Source: Pseudomonas sp. (GTDB lineage: Bacteria > Pseudomonadota > Gammaproteobacteria > Pseudomonadales > Pseudomonadaceae). Taken from it: a stretch of DNA of 64,000 bases. The DNA lies in NCBI GenBank assembly GCA_007713455.1, contig VMRT01000002.1, positions 62,001 through 126,000 on the forward strand, read 5' to 3'. Positions 28,189 through 37,722 of this stretch are shown here, in pieces (the stretch's first letter is position 1; every line of letters begins with the position of its first letter). The position numbers and the translations under genes are program-made. Under the pieces are notes generated by a model. It saw only the letters and a list, made by a program, of their open reading frames with translations. It did no database searches and had not been told where the DNA came from.

Positions 28189-28190
28189 GC

Positions 28191-28883
28191 GTGGAAGCCA
28201 ACGTCGATCACATGTCCATGTGGAGCCTGATCAGCAACGCCAGCTTCGTGGTGCAGCTGGTCATGCTGATTCTGGTGGCCGCTTCGGTCGCATCATGGAT
28301 TCTGATTTTTCAGCGCGGCAGTATGCTGCGTGCCGCGAAGCGAGCACTCGATACCTTCGAAGAGCGCTTCTGGTCCGGTATCGACCTGTCCAAGCTGTAT
28401 CGCCAGGCAGGCAGCAACCCGGATCCGGATTCTGGCGTCGAGCAGATCTTTCGCGCCGGCTTCAAGGAATTTTCCCGTCTGCGTCAGCAGCAGGGTGTCG
28501 ATCCTGATGCAGTAATGGATGGGGTCAATCGCGCCATGCGCGTGGCGATTTCCCGTGAAGAGGAAAAGCTCGAGCAGAGCTTGCCATTCCTGGCCACCGT
28601 TGGTTCCACCAGCCCTTACATCGGCCTGTTCGGTACCGTCTGGGGGATCATGAACTCCTTTCGCGGCCTGGCTCAGGTTCAGCAGGCAACTCTAGCGACT
28701 GTGGCGCCAGGCATCGCCGAAGCGCTGATCGCTACGGCGATCGGTTTGTTCGCCGCGATTCCTGCGGTGATCGCCTACAACCGTTTCGCTGCGCGCGGCG
28801 AGATGCTCATCGGTCGTTACTACACCTTTGCCGATGAGTTCCAGGCCATTCTCCACCGCAAAGTTCACACCACCGAAGACTGA
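28191..28883 (+). CDS. tolQ: Tol-Pal system proton-channel protein TolQ
   Basis: A 230 aa inner-membrane protein homologous to ExbB and MotA. It has three membrane segments: near residues 15-37 (VVQLVMLILVAASVASWIL), around 140-160 (LPFLATVGSTSPYIGLFGTVWG) and 175-200 (TVAPGIAEALIATAIGLFAAIPAVIAY). With TolR it uses the proton gradient to energise TolA. The start is GTG at 28191 (MEANVDHMSMWSL), which matches the pseudomonad TolQ N-terminus as I remember it and is preceded by GGAGAG. Confidence 0.96.
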   Translation: MEANVDHMSMWSLISNASFVVQLVMLILVAASVASWILIFQRGSMLRAAKRALDTFEERFWSGIDLSKLYRQAGSNPDPDSGVEQIFRAGFKEFSRLRQQQGVDPDAVMDGVNRAMRVAISREEEKLEQSLPFLATVGSTSPYIGLFGTVWGIMNSFRGLAQVQQATLATVAPGIAEALIATAIGLFAAIPAVIAYNRFAARGEMLIGRYYTFADEFQAILHRKVHTTED

Positions 28884-28894
28884 GGCCCACGGCC

Positions 28895-29335
28895 ATGGCC
28901 AGAATCCGCAACAGACGCAAGCCCGTCGCCGAGATGAACGTGGTGCCTTACATCGATGTGATGCTGGTGCTGCTGGTTATCTTCATGGTCACGGCGCCGA
29001 TGCTCAATCAGGGCGTCAAGGTCGATCTGCCCAAGGTCAGCAGCGAAGCCTTGCCGCAGGATAACGACAAGCAGGTGCTGACCATTTCCATCAAGGCTGA
29101 CAAAACCTATTACTGGAACGTCGGTAGCGAGGTCGATACCGACAGCAAGGGCAACGAGGCCGTCGCATTGGCAGACATGACGCAGGCTGTCGTTGCCATC
29201 ATGCGTCAGCGTCCGGATACCCAGGTGTTCATCCGTGGCGATCGCGCGGTTGATTATGGTTCGGTGATGGAGGCCATGGGCGGTCTGCAGGAAGCCGGCG
29301 TGGGTAATGTCGGTCTGATCACCGAGGCGCCTTGA
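28895..29335 (+). CDS. tolR: Tol-Pal system protein TolR
   Basis: A 146 aa ExbD/TolR-family protein with one N-terminal membrane segment that contains the functional Asp (VPYIDVMLVLLVIFMV, Asp21) and a periplasmic domain. It pairs with TolQ as a proton-driven stator. It begins 11 bases after tolQ and its stop overlaps the tolA ATG by one base (TGATG). Length is normal. Confidence 0.96.
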   Translation: MARIRNRRKPVAEMNVVPYIDVMLVLLVIFMVTAPMLNQGVKVDLPKVSSEALPQDNDKQVLTISIKADKTYYWNVGSEVDTDSKGNEAVALADMTQAVVAIMRQRPDTQVFIRGDRAVDYGSVMEAMGGLQEAGVGNVGLITEAP

Positions 29336-30336
29336 TGCAGCAGCGTGAGTCATCGCCTTCGCAGAGCTACTTCTGGCCGACCGTGCTGGCGGTCGGTCTG
29401 CACGTCATTATTTTCGGCATGCTGTTCGTCAGCTTTTCGATGACGCCCGAGCTGCCGCCGTCCAAGCCGATCGTGCAGGCCACCTTGTATCAGCTGAAGT
29501 CGCAGAGCCAGGCGACTACCCAGACCAACCAGAAGATTGCCGGCGAAGCGAAGAAGACTGCTGCCAAGCAGTTCGAAAGCGAACAGATGGAACAGCGCAA
29601 GGTCGAGCAGCAGAAGCAGGCTGCTGCCGCCCGCGCTGCGGAACAAAAGAAGGCGGAAGAGGCTCGAAAAGCGGATGCAGCGAAAGCCGCAGCCGATAAA
29701 GCGGCTGCGGCGAAAAAGGCCGAGGAAGCCAAGAAGGTCGAACAGCAGAAGCAGGCTGACATCGCTAAGAAAAAGACTGCTGAAGAATTGGCCAAGAAGA
29801 AGGCAGCAGAGGAGGCCAAGAAGAAGGCCGCCGAAGAAGCCAAGCGCAAGGCGGCGGAAGAAGCGAAGAAGAAAGCTGCCGCCGAAGCTGCCAAGAAAAA
29901 AGCTGCTGAAGATGCCAAGAAGAAGGCTGCGGCGGAAGCCGCGCGCAAAGCGGCAGAAGACAAGAAGGCGCAGGCGCTTGCCGAGCTGCTCTCTGACACT
30001 ACCGAGCGCCAGCAGGCACTGGCTGATACGCAAGGCGATCAAGTTTCTGGTAACTACGATGACTTAATCAAGATACGTGCTGCGGAGGGGTGGAGTAGGC
30101 CTCCTTCTGCAAGGAATAACATGACCGTGGAGCTGCAGGTAAACATGCTTCCGGATGGCACCATCACCAACGTCAGCGTCTCCAGATCGAGCGGAGATGT
30201 GCCATTCGACAATTCTGCGGTTGCCGCAGTAAAGAACATCGGTCGGCTAACGGAAATGCAGGGCCTGAGCCCGCAGGACTTCCAGCCTTACCGGTCCTTC
30301 AAAATGACATTTACGCCTGAGGATCTTGCGTTGTGA
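29335..30336 (+). CDS. tolA: TolA cell-envelope protein
   Basis: A 333 aa protein in three parts: an N-terminal membrane segment ([22 protein letters not shown]), a long Lys/Ala/Glu-rich helix from about residue 75 to 220 with repeats such as [10 protein letters not shown] that spans the periplasm, and a compact C-terminal domain that contacts TolB/Pal ([22 protein letters not shown] to YRSFKMTF). It transmits TolQR force to the outer membrane. The Lys-rich helix makes both strands stay open in other frames. The stop overlaps the tolB GTG. Confidence 0.95.
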   Translation: MQQRESSPSQSYFWPTVLAVGLHVIIFGMLFVSFSMTPELPPSKPIVQATLYQLKSQSQATTQTNQKIAGEAKKTAAKQFESEQMEQRKVEQQKQAAAARAAEQKKAEEARKADAAKAAADKAAAAKKAEEAKKVEQQKQADIAKKKTAEELAKKKAAEEAKKKAAEEAKRKAAEEAKKKAAAEAAKKKAAEDAKKKAAAEAARKAAEDKKAQALAELLSDTTERQQALADTQGDQVSGNYDDLIKIRAAEGWSRPPSARNNMTVELQVNMLPDGTITNVSVSRSSGDVPFDNSAVAAVKNIGRLTEMQGLSPQDFQPYRSFKMTFTPEDLAL

Positions 30337-31634
30337 TCAACTCCCTTCGAGGTCTACTTGTCCTGCTCTGCTGCCTGGCGGGAATGGCGGTGGCGCAGGA
30401 AAAAAACATCGTCGTCACCAGTGGTGCCGACCGTGCGATCCCGATCGCGGTCGTTCCATTCGGTTGGCAGGGCGGCACCGTACTGCCTGAGGACATGGCG
30501 GAAATCGTCGGCAACGACCTGCGCAATTCCGGTATTTTCCAGCCCATTCCGCGGCAGAACATGATCAGCATGCCGACCCGCGGCAGCGAGATCATCTATC
30601 GCGATTGGAAGGCTCTGGGCGCCCAGTACGTGATGGTCGGCAATATCGAGCCGGCCGGTGGCCGCCTTCAGGTCCGTTACGAAGTGTTCAACGTAACGAC
30701 CGAGCAGCAGGTGATGACTGGAACCGTTGGTGGTTCCCCGGATCAGTTGCGCGACATGGCGCACCATGCGGCGGATCAGTCCTTCGAGAAACTCACCGGC
30801 ATCAAGGGCGCATTTTCCACGCGTCTGCTGTATGTGACGGTTGAGCGGCTGGGTGGCGCCAACACGCGCTACACGCTGCAGCGTTCGGATTATGACGGCG
30901 CTCGGGCGGTGACTCTGCTGCAATCGCGCGAGCCCATCCTCTCCCCGCGTTATTCACCGGACGGACGCCGTATTGCCTATGTGTCCTTCGAGCAGAAGCG
31001 TCCACGTATTTTCATTCAGCACATTGATACGGGTCGCCGCGAACAGGTCACCAACTTCGAAGGTTTGAACGGTGCCCCGGCATTCTCGCCAGATGGCAAT
31101 CGCCTGGCGTTCGTACTGTCGAAAGATGGCAATCCGGAAATCTATGTGATGGACCTCGGCTCGCGGCAGTTGCAGCGTCTGACCAATCACTACGCGATCG
31201 ATACCGAACCCTTCTGGGGTGCTGATGGTCAGACCATTTATTACACCTCTGACCGTGCTGGCAAGCCTCAGGTATACAAGCAGCGGTTGGGCAGCAATTC
31301 GGCTGAGCGTGTGACGTTCGTTGGCAACTACAACGCCAACCCGAAGCTGTCGGCCGACGAGAAGACGCTGGTCATGATCCATCGCCAGGACGGTTACACA
31401 AACTTCAAGGTTGCTGCGCAGGATCTGCAGCGTGGCAACTTGCGAATACTCTCGGATACCAGTCTGGATGAATCGCCCACTGTTGCACCTAATGGCACCA
31501 TGCTAATCTACGCCACCCGCCAGCAGGGCCGGGGAGTCTTGATGCTCGTGTCCATCAACGGACGCGTTAGGCTCCCGCTTCCTACAGCTCAAGGCGAAGT
31601 CCGAGAGCCGTCCTGGTCCCCTTACCTGAACTGA
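30333..31634 (+). CDS. tolB: Tol-Pal system periplasmic protein TolB
   Basis: A 433 aa exported protein. After a signal peptide (cleaved after AVAQ) comes an N-terminal alpha/beta domain, then a six-bladed beta propeller built of repeats such as [39 protein letters not shown] and [19 protein letters not shown]. It binds Pal and TolA. It starts with GTG ([13 protein letters not shown]), overlapping the tolA stop by three bases, which supports coupling. Length is normal. Confidence 0.96.
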   Translation: MINSLRGLLVLLCCLAGMAVAQEKNIVVTSGADRAIPIAVVPFGWQGGTVLPEDMAEIVGNDLRNSGIFQPIPRQNMISMPTRGSEIIYRDWKALGAQYVMVGNIEPAGGRLQVRYEVFNVTTEQQVMTGTVGGSPDQLRDMAHHAADQSFEKLTGIKGAFSTRLLYVTVERLGGANTRYTLQRSDYDGARAVTLLQSREPILSPRYSPDGRRIAYVSFEQKRPRIFIQHIDTGRREQVTNFEGLNGAPAFSPDGNRLAFVLSKDGNPEIYVMDLGSRQLQRLTNHYAIDTEPFWGADGQTIYYTSDRAGKPQVYKQRLGSNSAERVTFVGNYNANPKLSADEKTLVMIHRQDGYTNFKVAAQDLQRGNLRILSDTSLDESPTVAPNGTMLIYATRQQGRGVLMLVSINGRVRLPLPTAQGEVREPSWSPYLN

Positions 31635-31680
31635 TGCGGTATCAACGCTTTTAACCAAAACACACCTGGGGTTGTTACAA

Positions 31681-32184
31681 ATGGAAATGCTGAAATTCGG
31701 TAAGTTCACCGCTCTGGCTCTGGCCATGGCTGTTGCTGTCGGTTGTTCCTCCAAAGGCGGCGACGATTCGGGCGAAGGTTCGGGCGCGATCGATCCGAAT
31801 GCTGGTTACGGTGCTGATTCCGGTTCCGTCGATAGCAGCATGAGCGAAGAAGCCGCTCTGCGCGCCATCACTACCTTCTACTTCGAGTACGACAGCTCCG
31901 ACCTGAAGCCGGAAGCCATGCGCGCTCTGGACGTTCACGCCAAGGACCTGAAAGGCAACGGCGCTCGCGTCGTTCTGGAAGGCCACACCGACGAGCGTGG
32001 TACCCGTGAGTACAACATGGCTCTGGGCGAGCGTCGCTCCAAGGCCGTACAGCGTTACCTGGTACTGCAGGGCGTTTCCCCGGCTCAGCTGGAGCTCGTT
32101 TCCTACGGCGAAGAGCGTCCAGTTGCCATGGGTAACGACGAGCAGTCCTGGGCCCAGAACCGTCGCGTCGAACTGCGCAAGTAA
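31681..32184 (+). CDS. pal: Peptidoglycan-associated lipoprotein Pal (OprL)
   Basis: A 167 aa outer-membrane lipoprotein with lipobox AVGC (Cys22), a flexible Gly/Ser/Asp-rich linker and an OmpA-like domain that binds diaminopimelate in peptidoglycan. The binding block is [21 protein letters not shown]. It matches the P. aeruginosa OprL start MEMLKFGKF as I recall. It follows tolB by 46 bases without an obvious terminator between. Two ATGs, at 31681 and 31687, are possible. Confidence 0.96.
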   Translation: MEMLKFGKFTALALAMAVAVGCSSKGGDDSGEGSGAIDPNAGYGADSGSVDSSMSEEAALRAITTFYFEYDSSDLKPEAMRALDVHAKDLKGNGARVVLEGHTDERGTREYNMALGERRSKAVQRYLVLQGVSPAQLELVSYGEERPVAMGNDEQSWAQNRRVELRK

Positions 32185-32190
32185 TTCGTC

Positions 32191-33003
32191 ATGCGTAAGT
32201 ACCGTCATGCTCTGACTCTTACAGTGCTCGCGCTGCCGCTGATGGCGGTGGCTCAAGTGCCGGTGGTGGATTACGAAGAAGGTGCCGCTAGTGGCAACTC
32301 GGGTTACTCCACCGCTGCGCCGAGCGGTGACGGTGCCTATGCCGGAGGTGGAGCCACCGCTCCATCTTCGGCACAGGGCATGCTCTTCATGCAGCTCCAG
32401 CAGATGCAGGAAGAGATCGCGCAACTGCGCGGCATGCTTGAGGAACAACAGAATCAGATCCAGCGCCTGCAACAAGAGGGGCTGGAACGCTATCAGGACC
32501 TGGATCGCCGTCTGTCCAGCGGATCCGCGGCAGGCAATCAGCCTGCTCCGTCCAGTAATACGGCGGCGTCAGCTGGAAGTTCGGCACCCGCCGCTGCCAG
32601 CCAGGGCCAGTCGCAAAGCGCATCCGGCGATCCTGCAAAGGAAAAGCTCTATTACGACGCTGCTTTCGACCTGATCAAGGCGAAGGATTTCGACAAGGCC
32701 AGCCAGGCTTTCGCTGCATTCCTGCGCAAGTACCCTGACAGTCAGTACGCTGGCAACGCCCAGTACTGGCTTGGCGAGGTCAACCTGGCAAAGGGCGACC
32801 TGCAAGGGGCCGGTCAGGCGTTCGCTCGAGTGAGCCAGGCGTATCCGCAGCACAACAAGGTGCCGGATTCCCTCTACAAGCTGGCAGATGTTGAGATCCG
32901 CCTGGGTAACCGGGACAAGGCGCAGGGCATTCTGCGTGAGGTCATTGCCCAGTATCCGAATACATCGGCTGCACAATTGGCTCAGCGTCAGCTCAATCGC
33001 TGA
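32191..33003 (+). CDS. cpoB: CpoB (YbgF) cell-division coordinator
   Basis: A 270 aa periplasmic protein with a signal peptide (cut after AVA-Q), a coiled-coil segment (about residues 65-110, LQQMQEEIAQLRGMLEEQQN) that trimerises the protein, a Ser/Ala/Gln-rich linker, and three TPR-like repeats in the last 120 residues (YYDAAFDLIKAKDFDKASQAF and following). In E. coli CpoB links the Tol system to PBP1B during constriction. It starts six bases after pal and ends the operon before a terminator at 33026. Confidence 0.93.
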   Translation: MRKYRHALTLTVLALPLMAVAQVPVVDYEEGAASGNSGYSTAAPSGDGAYAGGGATAPSSAQGMLFMQLQQMQEEIAQLRGMLEEQQNQIQRLQQEGLERYQDLDRRLSSGSAAGNQPAPSSNTAASAGSSAPAAASQGQSQSASGDPAKEKLYYDAAFDLIKAKDFDKASQAFAAFLRKYPDSQYAGNAQYWLGEVNLAKGDLQGAGQAFARVSQAYPQHNKVPDSLYKLADVEIRLGNRDKAQGILREVIAQYPNTSAAQLAQRQLNR

Positions 33004-33025
33004 GGCACACTGGCGAGACCGAACG

Positions 33026-33051
33026 AAACCCGCCCATCGCGCGGGTTTTTT
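33026..33051 (+). terminator. Terminator of the tol-pal operon
   Basis: AAACCCGC and GCGGGTTT form an 8 bp stem with a seven-base loop and run into six T. It lies 23 bases after cpoB. Confidence 0.85.
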
Positions 33052-33090
33052 CGTTAGAATCGCCGCCCCTATTTCCCGCAACGGAGGCGG

Positions 33091-33765
33091 ATGGCCTGTT
33101 TAGCCGTCACGCCCGTGGCTGATATGACCCTGCGAATTACCGAGATTTTCTACTCGCTGCAGGGGGAGACGCGGACCAGTGGATTGCCTACTGTGTTCGT
33201 TCGCCTGACCGGCTGTCCCCTGCGCTGTCAATATTGCGATACCGCCTACGCATTCAGCGGCGGAGAGTTGATGACGCTCGACGCGATCGTCGAGCGGGTT
33301 GCCTCCTACAATCCCCGTTACGTCTGCGTGACCGGGGGAGAGCCGCTGGCGCAGCCCAACTGCGTGCCTTTGCTGCAGCGATTGTGCGATGCGGGATATG
33401 AGGTTTCACTGGAGACCAGTGGGGCACTCGATATCTCCGTGGTGGATGAGCGTGTCAGTCGTGTAGTGGACCTGAAAACACCGGGTTCCGCCGAGGTCGC
33501 GCGTAACCGCTACGAGAACATCGCCTGCATAACGCGCAACGATCAGGTCAAGTTCGTCATCTGTTCCCGCGAGGATTATGACTGGGCTGTCAGCAAGCTG
33601 ATCGAGTACGGGCTGGATCGACGTGCCGGAGAGGTGTTGTTCTCGCCGAGTCACGGCCAGGTCGATGTTCGTGCCCTCGCGGACTGGATCGTTGCCGACA
33701 ATCTGCCGGTGCGCTTGCAGCTTCAGTTGCACAAGATTATCTGGAACGACGCGCCCGGCCACTGA
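33091..33765 (+). CDS. queE: 7-carboxy-7-deazaguanine synthase QueE
   Basis: Radical-SAM enzyme that makes the 7-deazaguanine core in queuosine (tRNA modification) synthesis. The cluster-binding CxxxCxxC motif is in LTGCPLRCQYCDTAYAF, followed by the VTGGEPLAQ SAM-contact block. Total 224 aa from the ATG at 33091, which has GGAGG three bases upstream. A second ATG at 33124 (MTLRITEIFYSLQGE) starts closer to the conserved core but lacks a ribosome binding site, so the N-terminus is uncertain by 11 residues. It is followed by queC, the next enzyme. Confidence 0.92.
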   Translation: MACLAVTPVADMTLRITEIFYSLQGETRTSGLPTVFVRLTGCPLRCQYCDTAYAFSGGELMTLDAIVERVASYNPRYVCVTGGEPLAQPNCVPLLQRLCDAGYEVSLETSGALDISVVDERVSRVVDLKTPGSAEVARNRYENIACITRNDQVKFVICSREDYDWAVSKLIEYGLDRRAGEVLFSPSHGQVDVRALADWIVADNLPVRLQLQLHKIIWNDAPGH

Positions 33766-33828
33766 GTCGCTGGCATTGGCGGCTCGTCCCTGGCTGGTCG
33801 TGCTCATCCGTTTTGAAGGTATCGCGAA

Positions 33829-34503
33829 ATGAACGAGAAGAAAGCAGTCATCCTGCTGTCCGGCGGTCTTGATTCGGCTACGGTGGTCGCCATGGCCCGT
33901 GCTCAGGGCTACGCCTGCTACACCATGAGCTTTGACTACGGCCAGCGTCATCGCGCCGAACTGCAGGCGGCCGAACGTGTTGCTCAACAGCTGGGAGTGG
34001 TCGAACACAAGGTGATCGGCCTGGACCTCAACGGCATCGGCGGCTCGGCATTGACCGACGACAGCATCGATGTGCCCGAGGTGCCTGGTGAGGGTATTCC
34101 GGTCACATACGTCCCGGCGCGCAATACGGTGTTTCTCTCGTTGGCCCTTGGCTGGGCTGAGGTGCTGGGTGCCCGTGACATCTTTATCGGCGTCAATGCG
34201 GTCGACTACTCGGGCTACCCGGATTGTCGGCCGGAGTTCGTTGCGGCATTCGAGCGAATGGCCAATCTGGCCACCAAGGCAGGCGTAGAAGGGCTGGGGT
34301 TTCGCATCCAGGCACCACTGCAGGAGATGAGCAAGGCGCGGATCGTGCAGGAGGGGACTCGTCTGGGCGTGGACTATGCGGCGACGGTTTCCTGCTATCA
34401 GGCCGACACGGATGGGCGTGCCTGTGGCAAGTGCGACAGCTGTCGATTGCGCGCCGCCGGTTTTGCCGAAGCGGGGCTGGCTGACCCCACTCGCTATTTC
34501 TGA
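33829..34503 (+). CDS. queC: 7-cyano-7-deazaguanine synthase QueC
   Basis: ATP-dependent enzyme converting carboxy-deazaguanine to preQ0. The 224 aa protein starts with the PP-loop [17 protein letters not shown] and ends with a zinc site made of Cys residues in [18 protein letters not shown]. Both are diagnostic. It lies 63 bases after queE on the same strand. It is not followed by other queuosine genes, but by tRNA-Lys. Confidence 0.96.
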   Translation: MNEKKAVILLSGGLDSATVVAMARAQGYACYTMSFDYGQRHRAELQAAERVAQQLGVVEHKVIGLDLNGIGGSALTDDSIDVPEVPGEGIPVTYVPARNTVFLSLALGWAEVLGARDIFIGVNAVDYSGYPDCRPEFVAAFERMANLATKAGVEGLGFRIQAPLQEMSKARIVQEGTRLGVDYAATVSCYQADTDGRACGKCDSCRLRAAGFAEAGLADPTRYF

Positions 34504-34587
34504 GCGGCCTGCGCCTGGAGGGTGCCGTCAAACGAAGGCGATTGCGAACTTTTTCAAAAAAAAGTTTGTTTTCATCAATCAAATCAG

Positions 34588-34593
34588 TATCAT
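34588..34593 (+). promoter_or_regulatory. Candidate -10 of the tRNA-Lys promoter
   Basis: TATCAT followed by a GCGCCCC discriminator lies 12 bases before the tRNA. TTTGTT at 34565-34570 would be the -35 with 17 bp spacing. The GC-rich discriminator is typical of stringently controlled stable-RNA promoters. Confidence 0.5.
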
Positions 34594-34605
34594 GCGCCCC
34601 GCATT

Positions 34606-34681
34606 GGGTCGTTAGCTCAGTTGGTAGAGCAGTTGGCTTTTAACCAATTGGTCGTAGGTTCGAATCCTACACGACCCACCA
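34606..34681 (+). tRNA. tRNA-Lys (UUU)
   Basis: 76 bases with encoded CCA end. The acceptor stem GGGTCGT pairs with ACGACCC, the anticodon loop is CTTTTAA giving anticodon UUU, and the T-arm GTAGG-TTCGAAT-CCTAC is perfect. It stands alone between queC and the acetyl-CoA hydrolase gene. In P. aeruginosa, as I recall, the tRNA-Lys at this locus is an attachment site for PAPI-1/pKLC102-type elements. No integrase follows here. Confidence 0.95.
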
Positions 34682-34704
34682 TATCGCTCTCGAGTGAGCA
34701 CAAG

Positions 34705-34738
34705 AAGCCGGAGGCCGTCAGGGTTATCCGGCTTTTTT
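34705..34738 (+). terminator. Terminator after tRNA-Lys
   Basis: AAGCCGGA and TCCGGCTT form an 8 bp stem around a 14-base loop, followed by a T run. It starts 24 bases after the tRNA CCA end. Confidence 0.75.
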
Positions 34739-34880
34739 AATGGCCGCAATTTTGCGTTGCTGCAGGCTGCTACGTTCGGTCATAAGAAGCGTTTTTCTCT
34801 ACGACCTTAGTAGGTGGCTCAAGCGTTTTTAAACGTAATAGACTGCGGCCCCTTCCGATTACCGTTGGTTCGAGGCTCAA

Positions 34881-36377
34881 ATGTATTCTGATCGTATCCG
34901 CTTGTCCTCTCTGCAGAACAAGGTCATGAGTGCCCACGAGGCAGCTGCCCTTATTCGCGACGGCATGACCGTTGGCATGAGCGGCTTCACCCGTGCGGGC
35001 GAAGCCAAGGCCGTGCCCCTCGCGCTGATCGACCGTGCCAAGGACGAGAAGCTGCAGATCAGCCTGGTCACTGGCGCCAGCCTGGGTAACGATCTCGATG
35101 GCAAGATGGCTTCCGCGGGTCTACTGGCCCGTCGCATGCCGTTCCAGGCCGATCCGGTACTGCGCAAGGCGATTAACGCCGGTGAGGTCATGTTCATCGA
35201 CCAGCACCTGTCGCATACCGTCGAGCAGATGCGCAATCATCAGATCAAGCGTCCCGACGTCACCATCGTCGAAGCGTTGTGCATCACCGAGCAGGGCCAC
35301 ATCGTACCGACCACTTCAGTAGGCAACTCGGCCAACCTGGCCATGTTCGCCGACCAGGTGATCATCGAGCTGAACCTGGCACACAACCTGAACCTGGAAG
35401 GTCTGCACGACATCTACTTCCCGGGTGAGCGCCCGAACCGCGGCCCGATCCCGCTGACCAAGGTCGATGATCGTCTCGGCGCGACTTCGATCCCGGTCGA
35501 TCCGGCCAAGATTGCCGCCATCGTCATCACCAATCAGCCGGATTCCTACTCCACGGTCACTCCGCCGGACGAAGAAACCCAGGCCATCGCCAACCATCTG
35601 GTCGAGTTCTTCAAGAGCGAAGTCGAAGCTGGCCGTATGGCGAAGAACCTTGGCCCGATGCAGGTCGGTATCGGCAACATCGCCAACGCGGTAATGTGCG
35701 GTCTGATCGATTCGCCGTTCGAAGACCTGGTGATGTACTCCGAAGTACTGCAGGACTGCACCTTCGAGCTGATCGATGCGGGCAAGATGACCTTTGCTTC
35801 CGGTTGCTCCATCACCCTGTCCGAGCGTTGCAATGATCGCGTGTTCGGCAACCTGGAGAAGTACAAGGACAAGCTGATCCTGCGTCCTCAGGAAATCTCC
35901 AACCATCCTGAGCTTGTGCGCCGTCTTGGCATCATCGGTATCAACACCGCGCTCGAGTTCGACATCTATGGCAACGTCAACTCCACTCACGTGGGCGGCA
36001 CCAAGATGATGAACGGCATTGGCGGTTCGGGCGATTTCGCGCGTAACGCTCACATGGCCATCTTCGTGACCAAGTCGATCGCCAAGGGTGGCAACATCTC
36101 CAGCGTCGTGCCCATGGTTGCTCACGTTGACCACACCGAGCATGACGTCGAGATTCTGGTTACCGAGCAAGGCCTGGCTGACCTGCGTGGCCTCGCTCCG
36201 CGCGAGCGCGCCCGCGCCATCATCGACAACTGCGTGCACCCGTCCTACCGCGATGCGCTGAACAAGTACTTCGACGACGCCTGCAAGAAGGGCGGCCAGA
36301 CGCCGCACCTGCTGGGTGAAGCGATGCAGTGGCACATCAACCTGGAGGAACGTGGACACATGCTCAAGGGCGAGTGA
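34881..36377 (+). CDS. Acetyl-CoA hydrolase / succinyl-CoA:acetate CoA-transferase family protein
   Basis: A 498 aa family I CoA-transferase of the Cat1/AarC/ScpC type. It should move CoA between acetyl- or propionyl-CoA and succinate, or hydrolyse acetyl-CoA. The likely catalytic Glu is Glu288 in MYSEVLQDC, and the oxyanion block MMNGIGGSGDFARNAH is intact. The N-terminal EAAALIRDGMTVGMSGFTRAG is typical. A single gene with its own terminators on both sides suggests an independent transcription unit. No other acetate genes are adjacent, but a CrbS-like acetate-type sensor kinase lies at 54997-58464. Substrate choice cannot be read from sequence. Confidence 0.9.
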   Translation: MYSDRIRLSSLQNKVMSAHEAAALIRDGMTVGMSGFTRAGEAKAVPLALIDRAKDEKLQISLVTGASLGNDLDGKMASAGLLARRMPFQADPVLRKAINAGEVMFIDQHLSHTVEQMRNHQIKRPDVTIVEALCITEQGHIVPTTSVGNSANLAMFADQVIIELNLAHNLNLEGLHDIYFPGERPNRGPIPLTKVDDRLGATSIPVDPAKIAAIVITNQPDSYSTVTPPDEETQAIANHLVEFFKSEVEAGRMAKNLGPMQVGIGNIANAVMCGLIDSPFEDLVMYSEVLQDCTFELIDAGKMTFASGCSITLSERCNDRVFGNLEKYKDKLILRPQEISNHPELVRRLGIIGINTALEFDIYGNVNSTHVGGTKMMNGIGGSGDFARNAHMAIFVTKSIAKGGNISSVVPMVAHVDHTEHDVEILVTEQGLADLRGLAPRERARAIIDNCVHPSYRDALNKYFDDACKKGGQTPHLLGEAMQWHINLEERGHMLKGE

Positions 36378-36390
36378 TCCAGAAGAAAAG

Positions 36391-36419
36391 AACCGCCGGC
36401 TGATGCCGGCGGTTTTCGT
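36391..36419 (+). terminator. Terminator after the CoA-transferase gene
   Basis: AACCGCCGGC and GCCGGCGGTT form a perfect 10 bp stem with a TGAT loop followed by TTCGTTT. It starts 13 bases after the stop codon. Confidence 0.85.
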
Positions 36420-36623
36420 TTGACAGGGCGCAATGCCCGGCTTTTCACGCGTTTTTACCGTGCTTTCCCTTTGGTAGAGGCTTCGGCTAGTATTCCTGCC
36501 CCGTTGAAAGGCAGGAGGCGTGTCTGAATCCTGCGCGCCTCCTCTCTACCGACAAGCCCGAATTCCCGGCCTGGGCCGTTATACTCGGCGCTTCGTGCAA
36601 TCCCGTGCTGGCAGGACCCGTCC

Positions 36624-37682
36624 ATGACGCAGATACCCGAACGCATTCTCGTGCAGGCTCACCTGGCAGCCAAGCAGCCCAAGCCGCTTACGCCTGAGCA
36701 GGAAGCGCGGCTGCGCAGTGAGATAGCCGCCGAGTTGAAGCGCCAGAATGCGGTGCTGGTGGCGCATTACTACACCGATCCGGTGATCCAGGCATTGGCC
36801 GAGGAAACCGGCGGCTGCGTCTCGGACTCACTGGAAATGGCGCGCTTCGGCAACGAGCACCCGGCCCAGACCGTGCTGGTAGCCGGCGTCAAGTTCATGG
36901 GCGAAACGGCGAAGATCCTCAATCCTGAGAAGCGCGTGCTCATGCCCACGCTCGAGGCGACCTGTTCCCTCGATCTGGGCTGCCCTGTCGAAGAGTTTTC
37001 GGCCTTCTGCGATCAGCATCCGGAGCGCACCGTGGTCGTCTATGCCAACACTTCGGCGGCGGTAAAGGCACGGGCTGACTGGGTGGTGACATCCAGTTGT
37101 GCGCTGGAAATCGTCGAAAGCCTGATGGATAACGGCGAAAAGATCATCTGGGCGCCGGACAAACATCTGGGCAACTACGTACAGCGCGAGACCGGTGCCG
37201 ACATCCTGCTCTGGGATGGCGCCTGTATCGTCCATGAAGAGTTCAAGGCCAAGCAATTGGCTGACATGAAGGCTCTTTACCCGGATGCCGCGATTCTGGT
37301 GCATCCGGAGTCCCCGCAGGCGGTGGTCGAACTCGCCGATGCGGTAGGTTCGACCAGTCAGCTGATCAAGGCCGCGCAGACCTTGCCGCAGCAGACGCTG
37401 ATCGTTGCGACGGATCGGGGCATCTTTTACAAGATGCAGCAGTTGTGCCCTGAAAAAACGTTCATCGAAGCGCCGACCGCCGGCCAGGGTGCAGCCTGCC
37501 GAAGCTGTGCGCATTGCCCCTGGATGGCGATGAACACGCTGGAGCGGACCCTGGAATGCCTGCGCGCTGGCAGCAATGAAATCTTCGTCGATCCGGCGAT
37601 CATTCCGCGTGCGGTCAAGCCTCTCAAGCGGATGCTCGATTTCACCCAGGCCGCGCGGCTGAAACAGGCCGGCAACGCCTGA
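36624..37682 (+). CDS. nadA: Quinolinate synthase A
   Basis: Iron-sulfur enzyme that condenses iminoaspartate with dihydroxyacetone phosphate to quinolinate in NAD synthesis. The 352 aa protein contains [32 protein letters not shown] and [18 protein letters not shown], which supply the cluster cysteines, and [14 protein letters not shown] near the N-terminus. The promoter probably includes TATACT at 36580-36585. It is convergent with the BepA-like gene, with a shared terminator between. Confidence 0.96.
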   Translation: MTQIPERILVQAHLAAKQPKPLTPEQEARLRSEIAAELKRQNAVLVAHYYTDPVIQALAEETGGCVSDSLEMARFGNEHPAQTVLVAGVKFMGETAKILNPEKRVLMPTLEATCSLDLGCPVEEFSAFCDQHPERTVVVYANTSAAVKARADWVVTSSCALEIVESLMDNGEKIIWAPDKHLGNYVQRETGADILLWDGACIVHEEFKAKQLADMKALYPDAAILVHPESPQAVVELADAVGSTSQLIKAAQTLPQQTLIVATDRGIFYKMQQLCPEKTFIEAPTAGQGAACRSCAHCPWMAMNTLERTLECLRAGSNEIFVDPAIIPRAVKPLKRMLDFTQAARLKQAGNA

Positions 37683-37692
37683 GCCTTTGCAT

Positions 37693-37720
37693 CGGCGCTG
37701 AACGTTCAGCGCCGTTTTTA
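37693..37720. terminator. Terminator between nadA and the BepA-like gene
   Basis: CGGCGCTGAA and TTCAGCGCCG flank a CG centre, forming a nearly perfect palindrome followed by TTTTTA on the plus strand. It serves nadA and may also serve the convergent gene. Confidence 0.8.
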
Positions 37721-37722
37721 AC

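Noticed and set aside
29350-30067. Long open frames on both strands across tolA
   Set aside because: The Lys/Ala/Glu-rich helix of TolA produces low-complexity open frames in every phase. The tolA frame is fixed by its membrane segment and C-terminal domain.
33004-33090. A preQ1 riboswitch before queE
   Set aside because: The 87 bases contain the tol-pal terminator and too little remaining sequence for an aptamer, and no matching motif was seen.
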